64,000 nucleotides of DNA, taken from assembly GCA_009695305.1 (NCBI GenBank), contig SIBG01000006.1, forward strand, positions 1 through 64,000. The letters are read 5' to 3'. Below the pieces are notes generated by a model. It searched no databases. It was not told where the DNA came from and saw only the letters and a program-made list of their open reading frames with translations. This document shows, piece after piece, positions 29,567 through 40,034 of this stretch. The position numbers were made by a program, and so were the translations under genes. Positions within the stretch are counted from its first letter, which is position 1. Each line of letters starts with the position of its first letter. The stretch is from Opitutus sp. Its GTDB lineage: Bacteria > Verrucomicrobiota > Verrucomicrobiia > Opitutales > Opitutaceae.

Positions 29567-30006
29567 GCGCGCTGCGCTCGGTGGCGCGCTGGGTGCTGGC
29601 GGTGTTTTTCATCGCGGCGGGCGCGAATCATTTTCGCGCGCCGGAGTTTTATTTCGCCATGATGCCGGCGGGGCTGCCGTGGCCGGCCGCGTTGAACGCG
29701 ATCAGCGGCGCCGCAGAAATGCTGGGCGGCGTGGGACTGCTCGTGCCGTGGGCGCGGCGGTGGGCGGGGTGGGGACTGATCGCGCTGCTCGTGGCCGTCT
29801 TCCCGGCCAACCTACACGTGGCGCTGGAGGGAAAAATGCCGGGCGAGGATTTTTCGCCGCTGCTGTTGTGGGTGCGGCTGCCGTTTCAAGCCGGGTTCAT
29901 CGCGTGGGTGTGGTGGGTGGCGCGGCGGCCGGAACTTCACCGGAGCAACGCCGGGGTTGCACCTGGCGACCGGTCGGGCGCAGACTCCGTCAACTCCTCC
30001 CCATGA
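29563..30006 (+). CDS. DoxX family small membrane protein
   Basis: VLAVFFIAAGANHFRAPEFYFAMMPAGLPWPAALNAISGAAEMLGGVGLLVPWARRWAGWGL; GTG start overlaps the upstream stop. Confidence 0.85.
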   Translation: MSALRSVARWVLAVFFIAAGANHFRAPEFYFAMMPAGLPWPAALNAISGAAEMLGGVGLLVPWARRWAGWGLIALLVAVFPANLHVALEGKMPGEDFSPLLLWVRLPFQAGFIAWVWWVARRPELHRSNAGVAPGDRSGADSVNSSP

Positions 30007-31343
30007 ACCGACGCTCGTTTCTCCACACCACGCTCGCCGCCGGCGCGCTGTCGACGATCAACCTCCAGCTCCGTGGCGCCGACAAGGTCGGGCGGAAATA
30101 CCGCACGGCCCTCGTGGGCTGCGGCTGGTGGGGCGGCAACATCCTCGGCGAGGCAATCGCGAGCGGCCAGTGCGAGATCGTTGGACTCTGCGACGTCGAC
30201 AGCCGGCAGATCGCCGCGACCACCGAAAAAATTGCGAAGCTCACGAGTGACCAGCCGAGAAAATATCGCGACTACCGCGAACTCCTCGCGAAAGAAAAGC
30301 CCGAGATCGTGATCGTCGCGACGCCGGATCATTGGCACGCGCTGCCGACCATCGCGGCGGTCAAGGCGGGCGCGCATGTGTATGTGGAGAAGCCGATCGC
30401 GCACACGATCGGCGAAGGCCGCGCGATGGTGAACGCCGCGCGCGCGGCGAACCGGGTCGTGCAAGTGGGCACGCACCGGCGCACGTCGCCGCACACGATT
30501 CAGGCCCGGGACCTCCTCCGCTCCGGCAAGGCCGGCCAGATCGGGATGGTGCGGTGTTTCGTGAACACCAGCGGCGACGGCCCGGAAAAACCGCTGCCGA
30601 CGCAACCCGTGCCCGCGGAACTCGACTGGGACCTCTGGTGCGGCCCCGCGCCGCTGCGGCCGTTTAATGGCACGGCCGATCATCGCGGCATCCACCCGCG
30701 CGGCTTCCGGCAATATCTCGACTACGCCAACGGCACGCTCGGCGACTGGGCCATCCACTGGTTCGATCAAGTTCTTTGGATCACTGGGGAAAAGGCGCCG
30801 AGGAAAGTCTTCGCGCTCGGCGGCCGCCCCATCAAGGGCCCGCCGGTGCTCACGCCCCACGAGCAGACGACCGACGCGCCGGATCACCAGCTGGCAAATT
30901 TCGAATTCGAAACCTTCAACCTGACCTGGGAATCCCGGCAGTTCGCCGGCCACAACGGCGAAAAAGGCGACAACGCCGGCGCGAATTTTTACGGCACCAA
31001 GGGCATGTTTCAGGTGGGTTGGCGCGGGGGCTGGACCTTTTTCCCGGCCAACGCCAACGAGCCCGTGCTGCACGAGGACGCGAAGCTCAACCAGCCCGAC
31101 GGCCAGAATATCCGCGAGCTCTGGGCGGATTTTCTCGGCGCGATCCAGACGGGCCGGCGACCGGTGGCGGACATCGAAGAGGGGCATCGTTCCACGAATT
31201 GCTCGCTGCTGGCGGTGATCAGCATGAAGGTCGGCCGAAGCCTCCAGTGGGACGCCGCGAAGGAGGTCATCGTCGGTGATCCGGCGGCGAACAAGCTCCT
31301 CCGCCGCGAGTATCGCAAAGGCTGGGAATATCCGAGCGCGTAG
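30003..31343 (+). CDS. Gfo/Idh/MocA family oxidoreductase (Tat signal)
   Basis: MNRRSFLHTTLAAGALS; VEKPIAHTIGEGRAMVNAARAANRVVQVGTHRR; ATGA overlap with DoxX. Confidence 0.92.
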   Translation: MNRRSFLHTTLAAGALSTINLQLRGADKVGRKYRTALVGCGWWGGNILGEAIASGQCEIVGLCDVDSRQIAATTEKIAKLTSDQPRKYRDYRELLAKEKPEIVIVATPDHWHALPTIAAVKAGAHVYVEKPIAHTIGEGRAMVNAARAANRVVQVGTHRRTSPHTIQARDLLRSGKAGQIGMVRCFVNTSGDGPEKPLPTQPVPAELDWDLWCGPAPLRPFNGTADHRGIHPRGFRQYLDYANGTLGDWAIHWFDQVLWITGEKAPRKVFALGGRPIKGPPVLTPHEQTTDAPDHQLANFEFETFNLTWESRQFAGHNGEKGDNAGANFYGTKGMFQVGWRGGWTFFPANANEPVLHEDAKLNQPDGQNIRELWADFLGAIQTGRRPVADIEEGHRSTNCSLLAVISMKVGRSLQWDAAKEVIVGDPAANKLLRREYRKGWEYPSA

Positions 31344-31476
31344 CGGTGGCCCCGCGGCCGACTGAAGGCACAACCACGTCCTGCGCACCCGCGGCTGAAA
31401 TCCGGCGGCTTGAAAAGAACGGCGCGCAGACGCGACCGACTTTTTGCGGCGGCGATGGCGCCGCCCGGATGGCGGT

Positions 31477-32652
31477 TCAGCGGACGAGCGCGCGGAGCCC
31501 GCGCACGAGCCGGCCGATGCCGGCGGTGGCGGTGGCGGGTTGGAGCGCGCCGTAGGCCACGCGCAGGTGGCAGCCGCGATCAAGGCCGAAGGCGTTGCCG
31601 GGAATCACCGCCACGCCATGCTCGCGGATCAGGCGCTCCGCGAGTTCCAGCGGTGGCCGGTCGGAGCGGACGCGGAGCAGGAAATAAAATGCGCCCTGCG
31701 CGGGCGGGATTTCGCCGAGGCCGTCGGCGGCGAGCGGGGCGAGTTCGCGCTGGACGAGGGCGCGGACGGCGGCGAGGTCGCGGAGTTTTTCGCGCACGAA
31801 GGCGGCGCCGGCTTGGAGCGCGCCGACGGCGGCAAATTGGGAAATCACGGGCGGGCAGATGAGCAGCGTGTCCTGGATCTTGCGCATGGCGGCCTCGAGC
31901 GGTTCGGGAAACACCATCCACCCGATGCGCCAGCTCGCGAAGCCGTAGGCCTTCGAGAGCGAGAAGAGCGAGATGGTGTGCGCGGCGGCGCCGGCGAGCG
32001 ACCCGGCGGAAAAATGCTCCGCGCCGTCGTAGACAAACGATTCGTAGGCTTCATCGCTGATGTGAAAAATCCCGCGCTCGGCGCAAAGTTGGTTCACGGC
32101 GCGCAGGGTGGCCGCGGGATAGACGGCGCCAGTCGGGTTGTTGGGCGAGACGGTGATGATCGCGCGAGTGCGCGGCGTGAGGGCGGCGCGCAGGGCGTTG
32201 AGATCGAGTTGATAAGACGCGTCGGTCGGCACGAGCACGGGGCGGCAGTTGGCCATGGTGATCGCCATCTCGTGGTTGAAATAATACGGCGTGGGCAAAA
32301 TGAACTCGTCGCCGGGGTCACCGAGGGCGAGGACCGCGTTCATGAACGCGAGATTGCCGCCGGCGGTGACGAGCGCGCGGTTGCCGTGCGCCGGGCCGAC
32401 GTCGAAGGAATTTTCGGCGGCGAGTTTTTGTTCGATGGCGGCAAGGAGGGCGGGCAGGCCGGCGACGGATTGGTATCGGTGATTCGCGGGATCGGCGGCG
32501 AAGCGTTCCAACTGCGCGAGCGCCGCGGGAGGCGGCCCGTAGCCGACCACGCCCTGGCCGAGCGAGATCGTGCCGGGGTGCGAGCGCACGAGATCGGCAA
32601 TCACGGGGATGATCGGCGATTGGACGGCGCGGAGGCGGGAAGATTCGTTCAT
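31477..32652 (-). CDS. Class I/II pyridoxal-phosphate aminotransferase
   Basis: SPNNPTGAVYPAATL...DEAYESFVYDG...SLSKAYGFASWRIGWM. Confidence 0.92.
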   Translation of the reverse strand: MNESSRLRAVQSPIIPVIADLVRSHPGTISLGQGVVGYGPPPAALAQLERFAADPANHRYQSVAGLPALLAAIEQKLAAENSFDVGPAHGNRALVTAGGNLAFMNAVLALGDPGDEFILPTPYYFNHEMAITMANCRPVLVPTDASYQLDLNALRAALTPRTRAIITVSPNNPTGAVYPAATLRAVNQLCAERGIFHISDEAYESFVYDGAEHFSAGSLAGAAAHTISLFSLSKAYGFASWRIGWMVFPEPLEAAMRKIQDTLLICPPVISQFAAVGALQAGAAFVREKLRDLAAVRALVQRELAPLAADGLGEIPPAQGAFYFLLRVRSDRPPLELAERLIREHGVAVIPGNAFGLDRGCHLRVAYGALQPATATAGIGRLVRGLRALVR

Positions 32653-32758
32653 GTTGTTTTTGTCATGCTGGGCGCGGCGAAGAATTCAGCGAGACGTTCA
32701 GGCAGGCGGCGGGCGGCGTGGCTCCAGATGGATTCTTCGCGGCGCCCGGAAGGAGTCG

Positions 32759-33448
32759 CTATTTTGAAAAGGTGCGCGGTTTCGAGGCCACCGTCGGCGG
32801 AAACGCCACTTCCCAGAGGGACGGGTGCGCTGGCGGCTTCGCGTCGGCGCCGGGCGCGAGGTGCTTAAACACGTCCTCGAAGCGCAGGCTGCACTGGAGA
32901 CGGCGCTGCGTCTTGGAGTCGATCTTCGGATTCACGATGATGACCGAATGCGTGAAGGGTGGGGCATGCTTGATTTTCAGCGCGGCGGCGCGCGCCTGCT
33001 CGGGGGTGAGCGATTTATCCTTGATCACGGCGTCGAGTTTTTCGAGATCCCCGAGGGTGACGGCCCCCCAGAGTTTTTTCCACGTGGCGGGCTCGATGCG
33101 GGGAGCGACGATGTGAACGAAGTGTTTTTCGTCGCCCTCCTGCCGCCAGAATCCGATGACGAGGAGGAACGGTTCGGCGATGCGGAACTGGCGCAACGCG
33201 TCGCCGAGATCGACCGGGGTGCCGTATTTCGTGGCCTTCGGGTTTACCGGCACGCCACCGTGGGTCTGGTTCACCGTGGCGGGGATGTCCCATTTTTGCG
33301 TGTAGTTGGGCGGCTGGTAGCCGTCGAAAAACGTGTCACGCACCCAGGCTTCGAAAATGAGACCGTGCGACTGGACCTCTTGGGCGGGCAGACCGACGGG
33401 CGCAAGCAGCATCAGCGCAACGAGCGTGAAGAGGGGCGGGGCGCGCAT
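32759..33448 (-). CDS. Hypothetical secreted protein
   Basis: Signal peptide MRAPPLFTLVALMLLAPVGLPAQEVQ; no family recognised. Confidence 0.7.
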   Translation of the reverse strand: MRAPPLFTLVALMLLAPVGLPAQEVQSHGLIFEAWVRDTFFDGYQPPNYTQKWDIPATVNQTHGGVPVNPKATKYGTPVDLGDALRQFRIAEPFLLVIGFWRQEGDEKHFVHIVAPRIEPATWKKLWGAVTLGDLEKLDAVIKDKSLTPEQARAAALKIKHAPPFTHSVIIVNPKIDSKTQRRLQCSLRFEDVFKHLAPGADAKPPAHPSLWEVAFPPTVASKPRTFSK

Positions 33449-33611
33449 GAGGGGAAGTTGGGCAACCGGCGTGGCGGGCACAAGGCTGGGCGTGGGAGTG
33501 GCGTATCTTGGGCTCGACGCGGGGTGGGCGGTTCGTAACTTTGAGGCTTGGCCAAAGGACGCGCAGTCTCTGCCAATCGGCGGCGAGCGTTGTCCGGCGG
33601 CCATCCCCATC

Positions 33612-34949
33612 ATGTCACCTATGAACCGTCGCTCCTTCCTCAAGGCCGCGGCCGTCACCGGCACAGGACTCACGATCCTCCGGAGCGGCACGCTGTTCGG
33701 ACAAAACCCTCCGAGTAAGAAACTCAACATCGCGCTGATCGGCGTCTGGGGCCGAGGGCTGGCCCACTACGAGGGGCTCGCCAAAGAAAACGTCGTCGCG
33801 TTGTGCGACGTGAACGAGCTGCGCTTCCCGGAGGCGTTGGCAAAATTTCCCGGCGCGAAGACCTACGTCGATTGGCGAAAGTGCCTCGATCAAAAGGGGC
33901 TCGACGCGATCGTCTGTTGCACGCCGGACCACCACCATGCGCACATCGCGATGTGGGCGATGAACCGCGGCCTCCACGTTTACATGGAGAAGCCGATCGC
34001 CATGAGCGTGGAAGAGACCCGAATGGTGCGGGCGGCCTACCTGAAGAATAGACACAAGATCGCCACGCAGGCGGGCACGCAGCGGCACTCGAATCCGAAC
34101 TTCGCGCGCGTGCGCGAGCTGATCAAAGACGGGGCCGTCGGCGATTTGCAGGGCGTGTTTGTGTGGGGCAACCGCCAGCTGCGCCAGCCGGGCTACCGGC
34201 CGGCCGTTGGCACGCCGCCGAGCACGTTGCACTACGACCAGTGGATCGGGCCCTCGCCGTATCATCCCTATAACCCCGAGTATTTCTCGGCGAAGGCGGG
34301 AGCAAATTGTCTCCAATGGAATATGTTTTGGGACTTTGGCACCGGCCAGGTGGGCGACATGGGCGCCCATACCATGGACCTCGCGTGGAACGCCATCGAC
34401 GCGGGCCTGCCGACTTCGATCGAGGCGAAGGGTGATCCGTTCAATCCTGACGTCACACCGGTGGAACTCACCGCGCATTTCAACCACCCAGCGAACGACT
34501 GGCGGCCGGCGATCCGCGTGAGCTGGTATCAAGGCGGGGCGTTGCCGACGCCGCCGAAGGCGTGGATCGACCTCAACAAGATCGGCCACGGTGCGATGTT
34601 CAAGGGGGCCAAGGGTGTGCTCGTCGCGGATTTTAACACCCGCATGCTGATTCCGACGGCAGACTCCTCTGATCTGACCTACTACAAAGCGCGCAAGCCC
34701 GCCGACGTAACGCCGCCGATGGGCAACTTCCAGGAAGAGTGGTTCAACGCGTGCAAGGGAAACCTCAAGACCTCGTGCAACTTTGACTACAACGGGCTCA
34801 TGACCGAGCAGATGGCGCTCGGCCTCGCCGCGTATCGGGCGGGCAAGAAAATCGAATACGACGGGAAGACGGGCACGGTGACAAATGCGCCGGAAGCGAA
34901 CGCGTTCCTGAAACGTCCGTATCGCGATGGCTGGCCCATCAACGGCTGA
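33612..34949 (+). CDS. Gfo/Idh/MocA family oxidoreductase (Tat signal)
   Basis: MNRRSFLKAAAVTGTGLTILRSG; YMEKPIAMSVEETRMVRAAYLKNRHKIATQAGTQRHS. Confidence 0.92.
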   Translation: MSPMNRRSFLKAAAVTGTGLTILRSGTLFGQNPPSKKLNIALIGVWGRGLAHYEGLAKENVVALCDVNELRFPEALAKFPGAKTYVDWRKCLDQKGLDAIVCCTPDHHHAHIAMWAMNRGLHVYMEKPIAMSVEETRMVRAAYLKNRHKIATQAGTQRHSNPNFARVRELIKDGAVGDLQGVFVWGNRQLRQPGYRPAVGTPPSTLHYDQWIGPSPYHPYNPEYFSAKAGANCLQWNMFWDFGTGQVGDMGAHTMDLAWNAIDAGLPTSIEAKGDPFNPDVTPVELTAHFNHPANDWRPAIRVSWYQGGALPTPPKAWIDLNKIGHGAMFKGAKGVLVADFNTRMLIPTADSSDLTYYKARKPADVTPPMGNFQEEWFNACKGNLKTSCNFDYNGLMTEQMALGLAAYRAGKKIEYDGKTGTVTNAPEANAFLKRPYRDGWPING

Positions 34950-35025
34950 CGTCTGAGCCGCACCCCGCGCGAGTCCTTACTCGCGCGGGTTTGAGTCGCG
35001 GGCGGAAATGTGCTCCATCGTCCGC

Positions 35026-36450
35026 ATGACACTCCCTCCCCGGTTGCTGCGCTGGTTTTTTTGGCTCTCGGTTTGCGCGGCGGTGGCCTGCGCCCAGCCA
35101 GCGTTGAAGCCCAATATTATTTTCATCCTCGCCGACGATCTCGGCTATGGCGAACTCGGCTGCTACGGGCAGACGCTCATCCAGACGCCGCACCTCGATC
35201 GCCTGGCGGCGGAGGGGATGCGGTTCACGCAGTTCTACGCCGGCAACACGGTGTGTGCGCCGTCGCGCAGCGTGCTGATGACCGGCCAGCACATGGGGCA
35301 CACGCGCGTGCGGGGCAACGCGGGTGGCCGCAACCTCGAGGCGCAATCGCTGCGCACCGGCGATGTGACGGTGGCGCGGGTGTTGCAGCAGGCCGGCTAC
35401 GCCACCGGGCTCGTCGGGAAATGGGGCCTCGGCGAAATCGGCAGCGAAGGGGAACCGCGGAAACAGGGCTTCGACTATTTCTTTGGTTTTCTCAATCAAA
35501 CCCATGCCCACAACCATTTCCCGGGCTTTCTCTGGCGCAACGGCGAGAGGGTTCTGCTGCCCAATGTCGTCACGCCGGTCGGAGAGACCGAAGGCGCCGG
35601 CTATGCCACGAAGCGCGTCGTGTATGCGGACGACCTCTGTGCCGACGACTCGCGGGCGTTCATCGCGCGCCACCAGGACCGGCCGTTTTTCCTCTTCGTC
35701 TCGCTCGTGACACCCCACGCGAACAACGAGCGCTCGCGCGTGCTCGGCGATGGCAACGAGGTTCCGGACTATGGGGACTACGCGGGCCAGCCGTGGAAGG
35801 ACGCGGTGAAAGGGCACGCCGCCATGATTTCACGGCTCGATCGCGATGTGGGCCGGTTGCTGGCGCAGCTCCAGGAACTCAAACTCGATGAGCGCACGAT
35901 GGTCTGCTTTTCCAGCGACAACGGTCCGCACCGCGAAGGCGGGCCCGACTACTCCCCGGAGTTTTTCACGGCGAGCGGGCCGCTCCGCGGGATCAAACGC
36001 AGCCTGACCGATGGCGGCATCCGCGTGCCGTTCCTGGCGCGCTGGCCGGGAAAAATCAAAGCCGGCGCCGTGTCGGATCACGTCGGGTATTTTGGTGATC
36101 TGATGGCCACCTGGGCCGAACTCGGCGGCGGTCAACCGCCTGCGAAGCTCGACAGCATCAGTCTCGGGCCAACCCTCTTCGGCCGCGGACGCCAGGCGAA
36201 GCACGAGTATCTCTACTGGGAATTTTACGAGCAGGGCGTCAGCCAGGCGGTGTTGTTGGACGGGCATTGGAAGGCCCTCCGCCTGTTGAAACCGGACGCG
36301 CCGATAAACCTGTTTGATCTGGCGAGCGATCTGGCGGAAAAGCCGGATGTGGCTGCGCAAAATCCCGGGCTGGTCGCGCGCGCGGCGGAAATCATGCGCG
36401 CGGCACATGTGGACAACGAGCACTGGAAAATGCCGGTGGCGAAGCCCTGA
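35026..36450 (+). CDS. Sulfatase (arylsulfatase-type)
   Basis: KPNIIFILADDLGYGELGCYGQ..TPHLDRLAAEGMRFTQFYAGNTVCAPSRSVLMTGQ; CxPSR sulfatase motif. Confidence 0.93.
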   Translation: MTLPPRLLRWFFWLSVCAAVACAQPALKPNIIFILADDLGYGELGCYGQTLIQTPHLDRLAAEGMRFTQFYAGNTVCAPSRSVLMTGQHMGHTRVRGNAGGRNLEAQSLRTGDVTVARVLQQAGYATGLVGKWGLGEIGSEGEPRKQGFDYFFGFLNQTHAHNHFPGFLWRNGERVLLPNVVTPVGETEGAGYATKRVVYADDLCADDSRAFIARHQDRPFFLFVSLVTPHANNERSRVLGDGNEVPDYGDYAGQPWKDAVKGHAAMISRLDRDVGRLLAQLQELKLDERTMVCFSSDNGPHREGGPDYSPEFFTASGPLRGIKRSLTDGGIRVPFLARWPGKIKAGAVSDHVGYFGDLMATWAELGGGQPPAKLDSISLGPTLFGRGRQAKHEYLYWEFYEQGVSQAVLLDGHWKALRLLKPDAPINLFDLASDLAEKPDVAAQNPGLVARAAEIMRAAHVDNEHWKMPVAKP

Positions 36451-37080
36451 GGAGCGTGGGGCTGCAGCCCGCGCGCGGGCGGCTGCGGTAGTGGCGGAAC
36501 GCGCGCCGGCGCAGCGCGCTATTTTTCCAGGGCAGCGTGAAGCAGAAGGTCGCGCCCTTGCCCGGTTCGCTGTGCGCCCAGATGCGGCCGCCCTGATCCT
36601 CCACGATCTTCTTGCAGATCGTCAGGCCGAGACCGGTGCCGTGCGCCTTGCCATGGGTGGCGAAGGGCTGAAAGAGTTTTTCGGCGATCTCCGGCGCGAT
36701 GCCTTTGCCCGTATCCTCGACCTCGATCCGCAGTTCGCCGCCCTCGACCGTGAAGCGCAGGAAAATTTTTCCGCCATCGGACATCTCGTCCACGGCGTTG
36801 TTGAGCAGGTTGTAGAACAGCCGCGACAGCCGCTGGGATTGGACGCGCACTTCGAGATCAGGCGGCGGGTTGAGCAATTCGAGCTGGACGCCGCGCTCGG
36901 CGATTTCATGCCGGATCTCCTCCGCCAGTGGATTCATGTAGTGGGCGAAATTCACCGGCATGAGGAACGGACGCTGGCCGGTGGGTTTGGTGAACTCGAT
37001 GAGCTCATGGAGCATGTTCGTCATCCGCTCAACCTGCCGCGCGATGCGGTCGGCCGCCTTGCGGCGCATCGGCGGCGAGG
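36392..37080 (-). pseudogene. N-terminally truncated histidine kinase (HATPase core only)
   Basis: RIARQVERMTNMLHELIEF...FYNLLNNAVDEMSDGG...VEDTGKGIAPEIAEKLFQPFATHGKAHGTGLGLTICKKIV; no H-box or sensor; unusual readthrough tail. Confidence 0.7.
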
Positions 37081-37451
37081 GGCGAGTAGGTTTGCGGGGT
37101 GCCGTTAAGAAAAAGAATGTCGTTGCGCAGCTCGATCGTGTCGCCGGGCTGGCCGACGACCCGCTTGACGAGTCGCATGCCGCTGTCCGGCGCGAAGCAG
37201 ACGACGATGTCGCCGTGCGCCGGATCCGCCCAGCGCGCGAGGCGAGCGGTCGTGAACGGCACGCGGAGATCATAGGCGAGTTTGTTTACGAAAACCACAT
37301 CGCCGCACAGAATGGTTGGCTGCATCGAGGCGGTGGGGACGGGATTAATGTCGGCGAGGGCGGACTTGGCGGCGGTGATGAGGAGAAACGGCAGGGCGAG
37401 GGGACGGATCCATTCGCGCCAGAGATGCCGGGCGAGGGCTCGGGTTTTCAT
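37029..37451 (-). pseudogene. C-terminally truncated signal peptidase I
   Basis: PVPTASMQPTILCGDVVFVNKLAYDLRVPF...MRLVKRVVGQPGDTIELRNDILFLNGTPQTYSPLAADA, then sequence turns into the kinase in another frame; the conserved GDNRDNS/SR box is absent. Confidence 0.75.
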
Positions 37452-37572
37452 GGGTCACGACGTGGCGGGCGGGTTCAGTGGGGGCGAGGGGGTTGTGACG
37501 AGCGGTGCAGACCCTGGGTTAGGCGGCGAGTTTTCGTTTGTTTTCGAGAGCGGCCGACGCGATAGTCGGGGC

Positions 37573-38511
37573 ATGTCGGTTAATTTTCCCCACGCGGCGT
37601 TGGCGCGGCTGTTCGACGAGGTCGGCCCGGTCGACTGCGTTGGCATCGAGGAACGCGTGGCGAAATACACCACGCGGTCGATCAAGAAGGCGTCGAAACT
37701 TTGGGGACTGAAAATGGCCGTCTCGATGGTCGATCTCACCACGCTCGAGGGCAAGGACACCCCGGGCAAGATCGCCTCGCTCTGCCAGAAGGCGCTGCGT
37801 CCGCACGACGACCCGGTGGTGCCGCAGGTCGCCGCGGTGTGCGTTTATCCTTCGATGGTGCGGCACGCGAAAAAGCATGTCGCGGACTCACGCGTGAAAG
37901 TCGCGTCGGTCGCGACGGCGTTTCCGTCGGGCCAGGCGCCGCTCAAGACGCGCTTGGGCGAGGTGCGCGCGGCGGTGGCGGATGGGGCGGACGAAATCGA
38001 CATGGTGATCAATCGTGGGGCGTTTCTCGCGGGGGAATTTGCCAAAATGCAGGACGAGATCGCGGCCGTCGTCAGGGCGTGCGGCGACGCCACGCTCAAG
38101 GTCATCCTCGAGGTCAGCGAACTCGAGACCTACGATAACATCCGCGCGGCCTCCTTTCTCGCGATGCGCGTGATTCGCGAGGGCGACTTCATCAAGACGA
38201 GCACCGGCAAGACCACGCTCAACGCGACGCTGGGCAACAATCAGGTGATGTTGGAGGCGATCCGCGACTTCTACCTCGATACGGGCACGGCGGTCGCGAT
38301 GAAACCCGCGGGCGGCATCCGCACGGCGAAGCAGGCGTTGCAATTCCTCATCGCCGTGAAAGAGACGCTCGGCGACGCGTGGCTGACGAACGAGCGCTAC
38401 CGTTTCGGCGCCAGCTCGCTGCTGAACGATCTGCTGCGCCAGATCGAGAAGGAGCGAACCGGCGCCTACCAGGCGCCCTATTATTTCAGCGAAGCGGCCG
38501 AGAGCTATTAA
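37573..38511 (+). CDS. deoC: Deoxyribose-phosphate aldolase
   Basis: VDLTTLEGKDTPGKI...VKVASVATAFPSGQAPLKTRLGEVRAAVADGADEIDMVINRGAF...KTSTGK. Confidence 0.93.
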   Translation: MSVNFPHAALARLFDEVGPVDCVGIEERVAKYTTRSIKKASKLWGLKMAVSMVDLTTLEGKDTPGKIASLCQKALRPHDDPVVPQVAAVCVYPSMVRHAKKHVADSRVKVASVATAFPSGQAPLKTRLGEVRAAVADGADEIDMVINRGAFLAGEFAKMQDEIAAVVRACGDATLKVILEVSELETYDNIRAASFLAMRVIREGDFIKTSTGKTTLNATLGNNQVMLEAIRDFYLDTGTAVAMKPAGGIRTAKQALQFLIAVKETLGDAWLTNERYRFGASSLLNDLLRQIEKERTGAYQAPYYFSEAAESY

Positions 38512-38528
38512 CCGAGGAGAAAATTTTC

Positions 38529-40031
38529 ATGCCCACGCTAGCACCCGAGAAAAAATCCACGCGCTCCGGCCGCCCGGCGCCCGAGCTCATCTTCGGCGAC
38601 CTTTGGGAATTCGATCCCGCGCCCGAAACGGCCAATCCGAAGCTCAAGTCGCGCTACGATCTCTTCATCAATGGCGAGTTCGTCGCGCCGAAGAGCGGGA
38701 AATATTTCGACACCATCAATCCCGCCAACGAGTCGAAGCTCGCCGAGATCGCCCTCGGTGGCGCGGCCGATGTCGATGCGGCCTACCAGGCCGCGCAGCG
38801 TGCGTTCAACACCACGTGGGGCCGGATGCCCGGCCGCGAACGGGCGAAGTATCTCTACCGGATCGCGCGGCTGCTCCAGGACCGTGCGCGGGAGTTCGCC
38901 GTGGCCGAGACGATGGATGGCGGCAAGCCGATCAAGGAGGCGCGCGACTTCGACGTGCCGATGACGGCCGCGCATTTTTTCTACCATGCCGGCTGGGCCG
39001 ACAAACTCGACTATGTCGCCCCGGGCCGCCGCGTCGCGCCGCTCGGGGTCGTCGGGCAGGTCATTCCGTGGAATTTTCCGTTGCTGATGTGCGCGTGGAA
39101 ACTCGCGCCCGCGCTCGCGATGGGTAACTGCGTCGTGCTCAAGCCGGCCGAAACGACCTCCATCACCGCGCTCAAGCTGGCGGAAATTTTTCAGGATGCG
39201 GGCCTGCCCCCCGGGGTGGTGAATTTTGTCACCGGGGCCGGGGCGACGGGCGCGGCCGTGATGAATCACCCGATCCCGGCCAAGATCGCGTTCACGGGTT
39301 CGACAGAAGTCGGCAAGATCATCCTGCGCTCGCTCGCGGGCACCGAGAAAAAGATGACGTTGGAGCTCGGCGGCAAGGCGGCGAACATCGTGTTTGACGA
39401 CGCGCCGATCGACCAGGCCGTCGAGGGAATCGTCAACGGCATTTTCTTCAATCAAGGCCACGTGTGCTGCGCCGGTTCGCGCCTGCTCGTCCACGAGCCG
39501 GTGGCCGATCAGGTGATCGCGAAACTCAAGCAGCGCATCAAGGTCCTCCGGGTCGGCGATCCGCTCGACAAGAACACCGACATCGGCGCGATTAATTCGC
39601 AGGAGCAGCTGGCGAAGATCACCGCGCTGGTCGCGATCGGCGTGAAGGAAGGCGCGGAGCTGTTCCAGCCGGCGTGCCGGCTGCCGGCGCGGGGTTATTA
39701 TTTCCGCCCGACGATTTTCTCCGGGGTGAGCATGAGCCATCGCATCGCGCGGGAGGAAATCTTTGGACCCGTGCTCAGCATCCTCACCTTTCGCACGGTC
39801 GACGAAGCGGTCGAGAAGGCGAACAATACCGCCTACGGCCTGAGCGCCGGGGTGTGGACGGACAAGGGCTCACGCATCCTGAAGATGTCCACCGAACTGA
39901 AGGCCGGCGTGGTGTGGGCCAACACCTATAACAAGTTCGATCCCACGTCGCCCTTCGGCGGCTACAAGGAGAGCGGCTTCGGTCGCGAGGGCGGCCGGCA
40001 GGGGCTGCTCGACTACTGCCAACTCGCCTAA
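38529..40031 (+). CDS. Aldehyde dehydrogenase
   Basis: GQVIPWNFPLLMCAWKLAPALAMGN...KMTLELGGKAANIVFDDAPI...NQGHVCCAGSRLLV. Confidence 0.95.
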   Translation: MPTLAPEKKSTRSGRPAPELIFGDLWEFDPAPETANPKLKSRYDLFINGEFVAPKSGKYFDTINPANESKLAEIALGGAADVDAAYQAAQRAFNTTWGRMPGRERAKYLYRIARLLQDRAREFAVAETMDGGKPIKEARDFDVPMTAAHFFYHAGWADKLDYVAPGRRVAPLGVVGQVIPWNFPLLMCAWKLAPALAMGNCVVLKPAETTSITALKLAEIFQDAGLPPGVVNFVTGAGATGAAVMNHPIPAKIAFTGSTEVGKIILRSLAGTEKKMTLELGGKAANIVFDDAPIDQAVEGIVNGIFFNQGHVCCAGSRLLVHEPVADQVIAKLKQRIKVLRVGDPLDKNTDIGAINSQEQLAKITALVAIGVKEGAELFQPACRLPARGYYFRPTIFSGVSMSHRIAREEIFGPVLSILTFRTVDEAVEKANNTAYGLSAGVWTDKGSRILKMSTELKAGVVWANTYNKFDPTSPFGGYKESGFGREGGRQGLLDYCQLA

Positions 40032-40034
40032 CGC

